Shown in pieces: positions 39,913 to 49,100 of a stretch of DNA of 64,000 bases (position 1 is the stretch's first letter; every line of letters starts with the position of its first letter). The translations under genes were made by a program, and so were the position numbers. The notes beneath the pieces were generated by a model, which did not search any database, was not told the DNA's origin, and was given only the letters and a program-made list of their open reading frames with translations. Source of the stretch: Ideonella aquatica (GTDB lineage: Bacteria > Pseudomonadota > Gammaproteobacteria > Burkholderiales > Burkholderiaceae_C). The stretch spans positions 372,001 to 436,000 of the forward strand of contig NZ_JAGQDE010000001.1 of assembly GCF_018069755.1 (NCBI RefSeq), read 5' to 3'.

Positions 39913-41160
39913 ATGCGTTCGCTGATCTGGCTGGTGTTGATCTTCACCGTGGCCGTGGTGTCGGCCACCGTGCTGGGTCGCAATGATGCGCTGGTCTCGG
40001 TCTTCTATGACCAGTGGCGCCTGGACCTGTCACTGAACCTGTTCCTGCTGCTGTTGCTGGGTGCCGTGCTGCTGACCTTTGCCGCGCTGCAGGCCGCCAG
40101 TGGTCTGCTGAGCCTGCCGGGACGGGCGCGTGAGTGGCGCCTGCTCAAACGCGAACGCGCCGCCCACGCCGCGCTGCGCGAAGCCTGGCGCGAGCTGCTG
40201 GCCGCCCGCTATGCGCGCGCCCAACGGGCCGCGCAGCGTGCGCTGGAGCTGCAGGCCGAGGTTCCGGAGCTGAAGGACGACGTTGGGTTTTCGGTGCTGG
40301 CCCAGATGGCGGCGGCCAGCGGCCAGCATCGCCTTCAGGACCGCCGGGGTCGCGACGAGCGTGTGCGCCAGACGCTGGCGCTGGTCAAGGAGGGCAAGCT
40401 GCCCGGCGCGGCCGCCGACGGCGTGCAACTACTGGCTGCCGAGTGGGCCCTGGATGACCGCGACGCAGCGCGCAGCCTGGCGCTGCTGGGCGAGCTGCCG
40501 CCGGGCGTGGCCCGCCGTACACAGGCGCTGCGCCTGCGTCTGCAGGCGGCGCGGCTGAAGCGCCAGCCGCTGATGGCTCTGCAGACCGCGCGCCTGCTGG
40601 CCAAGCACCAGGGCTTCTCGGCCGAGGCTGCGCGCTCGCTGCTGCGCTCGCTGGCCATCGAGGCACTGGAGGTCGGCTACGACCTTCAGCAACTGCAGCA
40701 GGTCTGGCAGGCGCTGGACGCCAGCGAGCGCGCCGACGCCTGGGTGCTGGCCCGCGCCGCCCGCCGCGCCTGTGACCTGGGCCACCCCGAGCAGGGCCGC
40801 CAGTGGCTGCAGTCCGCCTGGGACCAGATCGCCCGCCTGGAGCCCGACGCGCGCAAGGAACTGTCGCTGGCCCTGGTGGCCTGCGCCGCGGGCGCCGGCA
40901 CCGATTGGCTCAACCGCGTGGAAACCGCCCTGGCCCGCCACGGCCACGAGGCCCCGCTGGTGGCCGCTGCCGGCGCCGTCTTCGCCGAGCGCCAGCTGTG
41001 GGGCAAGGCCCGCCGGCCGCTGGAACAAACGGCCGCCGCCGACGACTTGCCTGCCCGTGTGCGCCGCGACGCCCTGCGCCGCCTGGCCCAACTGGCCCGC
41101 GAACAGGACGACGAGACCACCGCCGCCCGCCACGAGCAGCGCGCCGCGCAACTCGACTGA
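39913..41160 (+). CDS. hemY: HemY-like membrane protein with TPR repeats
   Basis: A 415-residue inner-membrane protein. Two N-terminal hydrophobic helices (residues about 2-18 and 40-62) enclose the conserved SVFYDQWRLDLSLN loop. The remainder is an alanine/leucine/arginine-rich series of helix pairs typical of HemY TPR domains. This is the proteobacterial HemY_N protein, not protoporphyrinogen oxidase. It starts 3 bases after the hemX stop and ends the hem operon, 106 bases before the tRNA gene. Confidence 0.87.
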   Translation: MRSLIWLVLIFTVAVVSATVLGRNDALVSVFYDQWRLDLSLNLFLLLLLGAVLLTFAALQAASGLLSLPGRAREWRLLKRERAAHAALREAWRELLAARYARAQRAAQRALELQAEVPELKDDVGFSVLAQMAAASGQHRLQDRRGRDERVRQTLALVKEGKLPGAAADGVQLLAAEWALDDRDAARSLALLGELPPGVARRTQALRLRLQAARLKRQPLMALQTARLLAKHQGFSAEAARSLLRSLAIEALEVGYDLQQLQQVWQALDASERADAWVLARAARRACDLGHPEQGRQWLQSAWDQIARLEPDARKELSLALVACAAGAGTDWLNRVETALARHGHEAPLVAAAGAVFAERQLWGKARRPLEQTAAADDLPARVRRDALRRLAQLAREQDDETTAARHEQRAAQLD

Positions 41161-41179
41161 GCGCCAATCAGCAGGCAGC

Positions 41180-41209
41180 TTGCCAACGCAGAAAAAAGCC
41201 TGCTATACT
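41180..41209 (+). promoter_or_regulatory. Sigma-70 promoter of the tRNA-Arg gene
   Basis: TTGCCA at 41180-41185 and TATACT at 41204-41209 are separated by 18 bases. The start of transcription would fall near 41216, about 50 bases before the mature tRNA 5' end. It stands out in an otherwise GC-rich region. Confidence 0.7.
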
Positions 41210-41266
41210 GCTAGCTTCTGCAGACGGCAAGCGGCTCTTACCAAAGAGTCATGCGCTGAGTGCAAT

Positions 41267-41343
41267 GCGGCTGTAGCTCAGTTGGATAGAGTACTTGGCT
41301 ACGAACCAAGGGGTCGTGGGTTCGAATCCTGCCAGCCGCGCCA
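41267..41343 (+). tRNA. tRNA-Arg (anticodon ACG)
   Basis: A full 77-base cloverleaf. GCGGCTG pairs with CAGCCGC at the acceptor, the D-arm holds AGTTGGATA, the anticodon stem CTTGG/CCAAG encloses an ACG anticodon, and the T-loop is GGTTCGAATCC. The discriminator G40 is followed by an encoded CCA at 41341-41343. It is the probable integration target of the island that follows: an integrase gene begins its 3' end 41 bases away in the opposite direction. Confidence 0.95.
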
Positions 41344-41362
41344 GAATTTGCGTTCTAGATCA

Positions 41363-41400
41363 ACGGGTTAGATGCTTCGGCGTCTAGCCCGTTTGTCTTT
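41363..41400. terminator. Rho-independent terminator with UUCG tetraloop
   Basis: A 13-base stem (41363-41375 with 41380-41392, two G-U pairs) closed by a TTCG loop, then TTTGTCTTT. It ends tRNA-Arg transcription on the plus strand. The integrase stop codon (41384-41386) lies inside the 3' arm, so it can also serve the convergent integrase. The hairpin is well formed and specific to this junction. Confidence 0.8.
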
Positions 41401-42568
41401 GGTCTGGGGACTTTTCGGGGACTTTCTCCCCACGTCCCTCGCGTTGTCGCTCCTCATGCTCGCGCCGCAGCGTGGCCAGGCTCTTGTTCCAGCGTCCGCT
41501 GTCCTCGCGGATCTTCTCCAGCGCGGCATGCAGCTCCACGATCTGCGCCACGCTGTAGTGCTGGGTCATCGAGCGGGTGCTGTGCCACAGCAGATCGGCC
41601 ACCGTGCTTTCCGGCACGCCGCACTCCCGCAGCCGCATGCCCACGGTGTGCCGCAGGTCATGCACATGCAGGTCCCCTAGGCCCGCCTCCCTGCGGGCCC
41701 GTTGCCAGGCGGTGTTGCTCATCATCTGCACCGGCCGGTAGGGCATCTGCGCCGGCAGCGCCAGGTTCTTCACCCGCTCGCGCCGGTACACGAAGACGTA
41801 GTCCTCGTGCATGCCCCGCACCGACTCGATCACCTGCTGCGCCACGCTGTTGCACACCACCACCCGCGGTCGACGCCGGCCCTTCACGTGTTCGCGGGGG
41901 ACCTCGAACAAGGAGATGCCCAGCTCCGGCACCTGGATCTCCCAGGCCCAGCGCAGGTTGCAGACCACGTCGTCACGCACACCGGTGTTCAGGACGAACA
42001 AGGCCATGCGCGCCAGGTGGGCTGGCAGGCGGGGCAACAGCTCGCGCTGCTCGCTCCAGGTGATCGGCCGGGGCTCGCGCTGATGGCCTACCAGCGGCAG
42101 CATCGTGATGGCCGGCGCATGCGTCAGCCAGGTGTTGCCGTTCTCGTCGCGCCAGTGGCGCGCTGCCAGGTTCAGGATGCGACGCACCACGCCCAGGCTG
42201 AGGTTGACCGTCTTGTGCGAGCGGCCCTGGGCCAGCCGGCGCCTGATGAAAGGTGCCAGCGTGCCGTCGTGCACCTGGTGCAGGCCCAGGTGACCGATGT
42301 CGGGCATGACCGCGTCCAGCAAATGCGACTCCGTGACGATGGTGGGTTTGCTCTGGTAGGTCAGCAGGTAGTGGGTGGCCGCCTCGTCAAAGCGACGCAC
42401 AGCCCGCTCACCGTCGACCAGCACGGCACGCAGCCGCTCGGTCTGCCGGATCAACCAGTCCTGCGCTTGCGAATGCGTGCTGAAACGCTCGCGTAGTCGG
42501 TGTCCCCGGTACTGCTTGTCGACCTGCCAATAGCCGGCGGCGTCTTGGTAGAGTCCTCTTTGGCCCAT
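41384..42568 (-). CDS. Tyrosine integrase of the island
   Basis: A site-specific recombinase of 394 residues that probably integrates the island at tRNA-Arg. The N-terminus has an AP2-like arm (GLYQDAAGYWQVDKQYRGHRLRERF), then a core-binding domain. The catalytic residues are in order: R in LNTGVRDDVV, H-x-x-R in HDLRHTVGMRL, H in LLWHSTRS, and the nucleophile Y in MTQHYSVAQ. I chose ATG 42568 because AAGGAG lies 8 bases upstream; an alternative ATG at 42598 has a poorer site. It overlaps the excisionase-like gene by 118 bases. Confidence 0.9.
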   Translation of the reverse strand: MGQRGLYQDAAGYWQVDKQYRGHRLRERFSTHSQAQDWLIRQTERLRAVLVDGERAVRRFDEAATHYLLTYQSKPTIVTESHLLDAVMPDIGHLGLHQVHDGTLAPFIRRRLAQGRSHKTVNLSLGVVRRILNLAARHWRDENGNTWLTHAPAITMLPLVGHQREPRPITWSEQRELLPRLPAHLARMALFVLNTGVRDDVVCNLRWAWEIQVPELGISLFEVPREHVKGRRRPRVVVCNSVAQQVIESVRGMHEDYVFVYRRERVKNLALPAQMPYRPVQMMSNTAWQRARREAGLGDLHVHDLRHTVGMRLRECGVPESTVADLLWHSTRSMTQHYSVAQIVELHAALEKIREDSGRWNKSLATLRREHEERQREGRGEKVPEKSPDQRQTG

Positions 42569-42852
42569 GGATGTGCTCCTTTCTCCAGGCTGGGCCACTC
42601 ATTCCTGGGGCCATTCTGCCTCTGCGATTCAGCGGGTGTCGACGGGCTGGCCGGGCCAGAGCGCTCAGCGGATTCCTGCAGCAGGGCGTCAAACAAGGCA
42701 TCGAGCTGGTGCCGGTCGAAGATCAGGCAGGCGCCCTGGCGCATCGGCGTCAGCCGCGGGCGCCAATGGGTGTCGAAGGTCTTGCGCTTGACGCCGGCAT
42801 ACTCGATGGCGGCCAGGTAGCTCAGGCCGCGTGGCAGGGTGGGCCGGCTCAT
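42451..42852 (-). CDS. Small excisionase-like / helix-turn-helix protein
   Basis: A 133-residue protein. The first 60 residues (LPRGLSYLAAIEYAGVKRKTFDTHWRPRL...GACLIFDRHQLDALF) look like a winged-helix excisionase or AlpA-type DNA-binding module. The remaining 70 are low in order and overlap the integrase start. Its ATG overlaps the stop of the upstream replication-type gene (ATGA), and it leads straight into the integrase. That position is typical of directionality factors. The function is inferred. If real, the 118-base overlap is unusual for an excisionase–integrase pair. Confidence 0.6.
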   Translation of the reverse strand: MSRPTLPRGLSYLAAIEYAGVKRKTFDTHWRPRLTPMRQGACLIFDRHQLDALFDALLQESAERSGPASPSTPAESQRQNGPRNEWPSLEKGAHPWAKEDSTKTPPAIGRSTSSTGDTDYASVSARIRKRRTG

Positions 42853-43991
42853 GGCTGCTCGGGCACGTCGCCGTGCAGGTCGCGCCAGCCCTTCATCACC
42901 GCCACCGCCTCCAGCGCTACGGGCAACTGCCGCGCCAACACGGCTTCGCGGGCCAGCCTGGCGCGCGGCGGCCAGGCGGCTGCGGCGGCGCGTTCGGCCC
43001 AGGCCAGCAGCTCGGCCTCGCTGGCCAGGTCCAGGCGCCGCTGCCACTGTGCGCGTGCTTGGGCTTCGGCCTGTGCGTCCCGCGTATCGCCGGGCTGCGT
43101 CACGGCCGGTGCCTGCTGCTGGCGGTGCTGCGCCTGCCTGCGCAAGGCCATGCGCAGCCCACCGCTGGGCTGGAAGGATCCGCCCTGCACAGCCGCCACC
43201 AAGCGACCCAGCCAGGCCACGGTGTCGCCGATCGGGGCCACCTGCCCCAGTGCAGCGCGTTCCATGCGGTCCGAGAACTCGTCTGCCACCCGCTGCTGGT
43301 CGTCGGCCGACAACTCGGCCACGCAGTGCTGCAACGTGGCGCGGTAGGGCTCGGCGGCGGTGGTGAGCGCCAGCGTCCTGGCCTCACCGCTGGTGTCGAC
43401 AAGCACACCAAAACCCGCATCGTTCGCTGCGCCAGGAGAGTCGTCTCTCACCACCACCTCCACGTGGGGTGGGGTGGTCTTGAGAGATCTCTTGAAAGAC
43501 ATCTCTGTACAGTGGTCGGCGTCCACGCCACCCGCCGGTGGGGACGTGTGCTGCTGATCCACCGAGGCGCCCATCGTCGGTCGATCGGTGGCGCTGCCAC
43601 CGGTGGGACGGCTGCTCTTCGCGGCGGCCAGCACCGCCTGCAGCCGTTCATGGTCGATCGCGAAGAAGTTGGTGCGGTCGCAGTGCTGCTTGCGGTGTTG
43701 CTCCACCAGCAGCACACCGCATTCGCGCAGCTGGCGAATCACCCGTTTGTGAGGGTCGATCGACAGCCCGATCGGTACGCGCTGCAGCAGGTCGCGCTGG
43801 TTCCAATAGACCCAGTAGCGGCCGTCGATCAGGCAGTCGGCATGGCGCCGGGGGTCTTGCGCCTTCAGCCCGGCAAAGTAGTGCAGCTGCTGCAGAAAGA
43901 TGGCCGAGGCCGGGTCCAGGTAGCGCGCTACCGACGGCGACACAGCGATCAGCGGCTCGCCAGACAGCAGTGGGGTGTTAAGGCGTTCCAT
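42849..43991 (-). CDS. Replication-type winged-helix protein
   Basis: A 380-residue protein, family not firmly recognised. Residues about 25-125 (AIFLQQLHYF..., GRYWVYWNQRDLLQRVPIGLSIDPHKRVIRQLRECGVLLVEQH) resemble the winged-helix N-terminus of phage and plasmid replication-initiation proteins. The middle is low-complexity. The C-terminal half is helical (QRVADEFSDRM, WLGRLVAAVQGGSF) and basic with long alanine/glutamine/arginine stretches. It starts 2 bases after the recombinase stop and overlaps the excisionase-like gene by ATGA, so the four genes likely share one transcript. A role in island replication or control is inferred. Confidence 0.6.
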   Translation of the reverse strand: MERLNTPLLSGEPLIAVSPSVARYLDPASAIFLQQLHYFAGLKAQDPRRHADCLIDGRYWVYWNQRDLLQRVPIGLSIDPHKRVIRQLRECGVLLVEQHRKQHCDRTNFFAIDHERLQAVLAAAKSSRPTGGSATDRPTMGASVDQQHTSPPAGGVDADHCTEMSFKRSLKTTPPHVEVVVRDDSPGAANDAGFGVLVDTSGEARTLALTTAAEPYRATLQHCVAELSADDQQRVADEFSDRMERAALGQVAPIGDTVAWLGRLVAAVQGGSFQPSGGLRMALRRQAQHRQQQAPAVTQPGDTRDAQAEAQARAQWQRRLDLASEAELLAWAERAAAAAWPPRARLAREAVLARQLPVALEAVAVMKGWRDLHGDVPEQP

Positions 43992-43993
43992 GC

Positions 43994-44860
43994 TCAGCGC
44001 CCCAGGTAGATCGCCACGATCTGCTCGCGCGCGTGGCCCAGCTCGAGCGAGATCTCCAGCCGCGCCCGTGCGTCGACAGACCGCTGCTCGCCACTGAGCT
44101 CGCGCCGTGTGGGCCCGCCGGCAGCCGGTGCCTTCCAGCCGGTCTTCGCCTCGTAGCGTTCCTGCGCGTACCGGTGCCGCAGACCATGCACGCCGTTGAT
44201 GCCGGCCCTTTGGCACTGCGCGCGGAAGCTGGCCAGGTGCTCGCGGTAGGTCAGGCCCTCGGGAATCAGGCTGCCCTTTCCAGCCAGGTCCTTGGCCCGC
44301 TCCAGCACCTGCCGCTGCGCCTCGTTGACGATCGGCACCTCGCGCGGCCGACCGCCCTTGGTCCAGGAGCCCTGCAGCCTCAAGACGTTGCCGCCATCGG
44401 CCATGTCCGGCCGGATCTTCAGGGACTCTTCACGCCGCAGCCCAAAGGCTGCCTGCAGCGCCAGCGACGCCAGCACATGGGCCGAGCTCACGCGCTCCAG
44501 CTGCGCCTCGGTCAGTGACTTGGCTTTGTCCTCGTTGGTGACGTAGCTGCGTCGCTCCACGCCCAAGGTGGCGTTGTCGCGCGCTACCACATTGGCCTTG
44601 CCGACCTTCTCCGCCCACCAGCGCACCGCGGCCAGGCGGTTCTTGATGGTCGCAGCGGAGATGCCCGACTCGGTCCAGTGGCTCACCAGCGCGGCCACAT
44701 GCTTCTCGCGCAGGTTGTCGGCGTGCAGGTCGCGGTAGCCCAGGCCATCCAGTTGGTTGGCGATCAGGCTCAGCATGCGCTCGCGGTTGGCCTGCGTGGC
44801 ATGGCTGCCGTCGCGGTTGCGCGCCGACAGCTGGCGCAGCTGAAAGTTCAGGTTCTTCAT
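43994..44860 (-). CDS. Second tyrosine recombinase (Integrase_1 type)
   Basis: A 288-residue site-specific recombinase of the group with a SAM-like N-terminal domain (Phage_int_SAM_2) and a short catalytic domain (Integrase_1), common in integrative conjugative elements. R is in FGLRREESLKI, H-x-x-R in HGLRHRYAQERY, H in LGHAREQIV, and Y in AIYLGR at the C-terminus. I used ATG 44860 (MKNLNFQLRQL); earlier residues are arginine-rich and unlike the family. It heads the four-gene module. Two different recombinases in one island suggest either a composite element or a second role such as resolution. Confidence 0.8.
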   Translation of the reverse strand: MKNLNFQLRQLSARNRDGSHATQANRERMLSLIANQLDGLGYRDLHADNLREKHVAALVSHWTESGISAATIKNRLAAVRWWAEKVGKANVVARDNATLGVERRSYVTNEDKAKSLTEAQLERVSSAHVLASLALQAAFGLRREESLKIRPDMADGGNVLRLQGSWTKGGRPREVPIVNEAQRQVLERAKDLAGKGSLIPEGLTYREHLASFRAQCQRAGINGVHGLRHRYAQERYEAKTGWKAPAAGGPTRRELSGEQRSVDARARLEISLELGHAREQIVAIYLGR

Positions 44861-45403
44861 CTCAGGCTCTTTCTCTGAACGTTTGCGTTTGGGGGGGGCG
44901 GTGTGTCTGCTTGGGTCAGTGTTTCTGGTCGTCCTGGCAGGCGTACCTGACCGGGACCTCTGCCGCAGCAGAGCGAAGACCTCCGGACACCACTCCGGTG
45001 GGGTACTGTTCGAATGGGCATTCGCCGCCGCAGTACGTACGGCATTGGCGGGCATGCGCCTTGGTGTGCGGCCCTTTTGGGGCCGACCCTGGTGACGCGC
45101 ATACCAACCCCTGGAACGCGGGGTCAGCGGCCGTGCGGGTGCACGGCAAGACAGGCCTTGCGCCTGTCAGTTCAGAGATCAGAGAGCGAGCAGCTCTTCG
45201 TGGTGGAGCAGCTTGCGCAGCACGGCGCCAGCGCTCCAATCGGTCACGCAGTGGCGTCACGCAGCAGCCCAGACTGCCGCAGGGGGCGGAAAGGTCCAGC
45301 TGGCGCGGGGGTGGCGGCGGCGTCACTGGCAACGCCAGTGACGCCCCGCAAGCTGCGGCAGCCACCCGCGGTGGGCGCTGCCGTGTTCAGGAAGCCGCTT
45401 GAA
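44861..45403. other. Non-coding stretch with hairpins inside the island
   Basis: No convincing gene in either direction; frames here are short, proline/arginine-rich and lack ribosome-binding sites. It holds CGGCCC-TTTTG-GGGCCG and a perfect longer hairpin (45320-45344). It probably carries the promoter region of the mobility module. No tRNA or CRISPR repeat was seen. Confidence 0.5.
45320..45344. repeat. Perfect 11-base-pair hairpin
   Basis: GCGTCACTGGC at 45320-45330 pairs exactly with GCCAGTGACGC at 45334-45344 across an AAC loop. It lies 60 bases beyond the stop of a tiny membrane-protein gene on the minus strand. No T-run follows in either direction. It could be a terminator of the loose type or a protein-binding site. 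Confidence 0.45.
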
Positions 45404-45511
45404 TCAGCGGCGACTGCGCCAGTCTGACCAGACCACCCACAGGGGTCCGGCCATCAGCGCCAGGAACGAGACATAGGCTGCGGCAATCAACCGCCAGGTG
45501 CTGTCATCCAT
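45404..45511 (-). CDS. Tiny membrane protein, 35 residues
   Basis: A short reading frame (MDDSTWRLIAAAYVSFLALM, a single hydrophobic helix, ending WSDWRSRR). It overlaps the last codons of the upstream small gene by 8 bases, which suggests translational coupling. The helix then basic tail would give an inward-facing C-terminus. Not recognised; it is supported by coupling and hydrophobicity only. Confidence 0.4.
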   Translation of the reverse strand: MDDSTWRLIAAAYVSFLALMAGPLWVVWSDWRSRR

Positions 45512-45704
45512 GCTGCAGCTCCTTGCGAAGTTGCACAGCCACGTTGCTGGCCACCAGCCACAGCGGCAGGTACCAGATCATCAGCCAGCCGTCCTGGCGT
45601 TGCCAGGACAGGGCCACAAAGGCGAGCGCGTACAACAGCGCGACGCGATGGACCACACCAGCGAGAAAGTCGCGCTGGCGCAGATTGAGATGGATTGACA
45701 TCAT
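45504..45704 (-). CDS. Small two-helix membrane protein, 66 residues
   Basis: Starts at ATG 45704 after AAGGAGATC, a strong ribosome-binding site. Two hydrophobic segments (about residues 16-33, GVVHRVALLYALAFVALSW, and 40-57, WLMIWYLPLWLVASNVAV) separated by a polar loop and a basic start. The family is not recognised. It lies between the mobility module and the helicase and is divergent from the helicase, whose start is 444 bases away. Holin-like or small conjugation proteins look like this, but that is only a resemblance. Confidence 0.55.
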   Translation of the reverse strand: MMSIHLNLRQRDFLAGVVHRVALLYALAFVALSWQRQDGWLMIWYLPLWLVASNVAVQLRKELQHG

Positions 45705-45963
45705 CTGCTGATCTCCTTGGGAATGGAGGAGACGCAGCAGAGCCCGCAGAGCAGGGGATGCTGGCATCCCCTGGGGGTGTGGAAGAGAAGAAAACCCCAG
45801 AACCAACGCCCATCTCGGGCCGTCGGTCCCACCGCTCTTTCGGGGGCCTATCGGTGTTTGGTTGCTCGCCAGAGGCGAGGCAGCTAACGCGCATCGATGA
45901 TAGGAAACTCGACGCTTCAGCGCAAGCAGTTGGGCAGCGAAGCTCACTGCCAACATGCCGGGT

Positions 45964-46026
45964 GTTGCCCACCGCGCCGGCCGGCCGGTACGTCGCAGGC
46001 GCCGACCGGCCGGCGCCGTGGACAAC
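45964..46026. repeat. 63-base imperfect palindrome, copy A (upstream of helicase)
   Basis: Arms GTTGCCCA...TGGACAAC and an inner perfect 11-base stem (GCGCCGGCCGG with CCGGCCGGCGC) surround a 21-base loop. Copy B at 50085-50147 is identical at 57 of 63 positions by my count. The flanks of the two copies are unrelated. The helicase start is 122 bases downstream; the whole 45705-46148 interval otherwise holds nothing I recognise. Confidence 0.85.
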
Positions 46027-46148
46027 CGCAGCGGCGACGTCGTATCCTGTTGTCGAGCCACCACTGCGCCTGCTCGTTCGCGAACGACAGCGCGTTGGCA
46101 GGGGGGCAGCTGAGACGCCGCAGGCGTCATCGCAAGGGAGATGTGTCC

Positions 46149-49100
46149 ATGGCAACGGGCGGACAGCGCAAGGGCCCGGACGAGCAGTCCGCACCCGATG
46201 CCCGGCGTGACGCACTCGCTGCGCTGCAACTCTGGCTGACCTTCGAGTACCTCAGCCCGCAGAAGCCACCCCAGCCCCAGCTGGACAAGGACGTTGGCGT
46301 GTGGGAGCTGCCACCCGCCGACGAGGGTGACGAGCACATGCCTTGGGTTGCTCCTGACAAGATCAAGGCGCTGGACAGATTGTTCAAGGGCAAACGGCGG
46401 TTCATGCTGTTCGGTGGGATCGTCAGCGGTCCGGAGTTGGTCGAAACCGCGCGCGACCTGCTAGGCGCCCCGCCCATGGACTTCAGTGAGCAACGTCAGC
46501 CCGTCAATGCGGCGTCTTTCGTGATCCCTCTCGACGCGCGCGGCCAAGTGGCTGGGGACGTGTTTGTCAGCACAGTTCCATGGGCCATCGCGTGCATGCA
46601 AGCTGCGCAGCGCCAAGGCAGACGCTTTGACTTCTCAGGTTTCTTTGGCCCAGGGGGCGTGCAGGAACGGGTCAAACTGGCTGTGACCGATTTGCTGCGG
46701 ACACGTCAGCTCATTCAGGACGAGGACGATGCGCCGTCCCCCGGTGCCGAAGCCGCATCGGAAACGAACGCGGAACCTGGCATCGACGCGACAGCGGGCG
46801 ACCAGGATCCCTCGCTAGACAGCGGAGACGCCGCTGCCGAGCGACAAGCTGTGCGGCCCATCGACGCCGCCGACGTTCATGCCATTGCTGACATCGTCTT
46901 TGCTTCCACGGGCTGGCGGCCGACCCAATCTCAGCCTTGGATCATTCAAACGCTGCGCGCGTCTGCTAAGGACCAGGACAAGCGTCCCGACGATCCCCTC
47001 AACAGCTTCCACGCAGAGGAGCTGGAACGGGTGCAGGGCGAGTACACCGCAGGTCGCTGCGGGGCGACCCTGATCCAGTATCTGGAGGCGCCGGTCCACC
47101 CAAATCGCTGCGACCTGGACAGCTCGCGCGAGCACCTCGTGAATGGCGTGCATCCTCAACGCATGCCCAGGGCCTGTTGGCCCGGCGCGTTTCCGCTGGT
47201 CACGGCTCAGCAGTTCGCTGTCAACACCATCATGCGGGACCTGGAGGACGGCGGCCTCTTTTCGGTCAACGGGCCGCCGGGGACGGGCAAGACGACGCTG
47301 CTCAAGGATGTGCTGGCGGCCATCGTGTCTGACCGCGCCGATGCCCTGATGACCTTCTCAAGCCCGCTGGACGCTTTTGTGTCCAGGCTCAATGTCGAGA
47401 ACCATGCCTATCCGGTCTGGAGACTCGATGATCGGCTGCGTGGCTTCGGCGTTGTGGTGGCGTGCAACGCCAACGGCGCCGCCGAGAACATCAGCAAGGA
47501 CCTGCCCGGCCTGGGGGCGATCGACCGTGCGATAAACCTGGACTACTTTGCCGAGGTGGCTGATTCCCTGGGTCTGCCCCGAGACGCGACGCAGCGCCCG
47601 CTCAGGCGATGGGGCGCGGTGGCCGCTGTCCTCGGACGACAGGACAACCGTTTCGCATTCGCGACCGACTTCTGGGATGGTCGTCAGGATGAAAGTCGCA
47701 AGAAACCTGCGGACAAGCGCGAAACGGCACAGGACGATGAGCCCGAAGAACCGCCCGATCCGCTGCGACTGTTCACGCTGCAGGAGTGGGTCGACGCATT
47801 CGGCGGGACCGTTCCCTCGTGGTCCGAGGCCAAAGCGCAGTACGCTAAAGCGCGCCAGAGCGCCTGCGCCGCGTTGGCGCGAACTGCTCATCTGGCCGAT
47901 GTGTTGGCGGCGACCGAAGTACTTCCGAAGCGGCTGGAAGAACAACAGGAGCGCCATCGGGAGCTCACCCGCAGACAGTCCGAGTTGGCCCATCAAGTGG
48001 CGGATGCCCAGGCCGAGGTGGCCACTTCCAGCGGCGATGTTCAGCGCACCGAGACGGTCCTTGTCGCGCTGCTTCGGCTGGTGCGGCAACAGGACGCCCT
48101 TCGTTCTGCGCAGGACCGGGTTGACCAGCTTCACCAACAGGCGCCCCGCCGGACGCTTGAGGCCTTGGACGACAGCGTGGCCAAGGAGGAACTGGCGCGA
48201 GCACGAATCCAGGAAGATCTCCAGGCCCACGCGTCCATGAAGCCCGGTGCCATCGCGGCCTTCTTCTGGCGAGGCAGGCAGCACCGCTGGGAATCGCGAC
48301 AGGACGCATTGACGGCCGACCTGGACCACCGCCGTCGGCAGCTGGAACAGCTGGAAGAAGAGCGCGCCGGATTGATGCATTGGCAGCGCGAGCTGCGCGT
48401 GGCGACGGACCAGCTGACCGCAGCCCAGCACCAACTGGGTGTCGCACACGCCGCAGCGCGGTCGGCGTGCGGCGACACCATCGTGTCAACCCATGAGGCC
48501 AAGGCTCACTACAACGAGGCCAAGGCCCGGCTGGAACGGTCCTCGCAGGCCCTGGACGTCCTTCGGTCGAGGGCCGAGAAGACCACGGAAGCGCTCGACG
48601 CTGTCGCAGCTCAGCTGAAAGCGGACCGCGTGGCCCTGGCCGCCCATCGTGGTGCGTTGGATGCGGCGGGATGCTTCGACCAGGACGCCGCCGTCTGGCG
48701 TCTCCATGAGGCCCCCAGAGACGAACTGCACCGCACGGCACCCTACCAATCCGGGACCGAGTTGTTCCACGCCCGGCGCGCACTGTTTGCCGCAGCCTTG
48801 GATTTGCACAAGTCCTTCATCGTCCATGCGTGGCGCAAGCTGAAGCCGACGCTCTATGGTTCGATGGGGCTGATCAGTGGCCGCATTGGCGCCCACCAGG
48901 TGCACGGTGGACCGATGCCCTTGTGGGATACCTTGTTCCTGGTGGTGCCTCTGGTCTCAACCACCTTGGCCGCTTGTGCACGACTGTTCCGCGGCGTTGG
49001 CAGGGAGCAGCTGGCCTGGCTGTTGATTGATGAAGCGGGCCAGGCCGCGCCACAGCACTGCGTCGGGGCTTTGTGGCGGGCCCGGCGTGCCGTCGTTGTC

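Noticed and set aside
45320-45344. The perfect hairpin as a rho-independent terminator
   Set aside because: No T-run follows on either strand, so I list it only as a hairpin.
44911-45427. Overlapping 137- and 163-residue plus-strand frames
   Set aside because: No ribosome-binding site, arginine/proline-rich low-complexity composition, and hairpins lie within them.
47358-48449. Minus-strand frame of 363 residues inside the helicase gene
   Set aside because: It is antisense to the coiled-coil and motor regions of a clearly coding gene and has no motifs.
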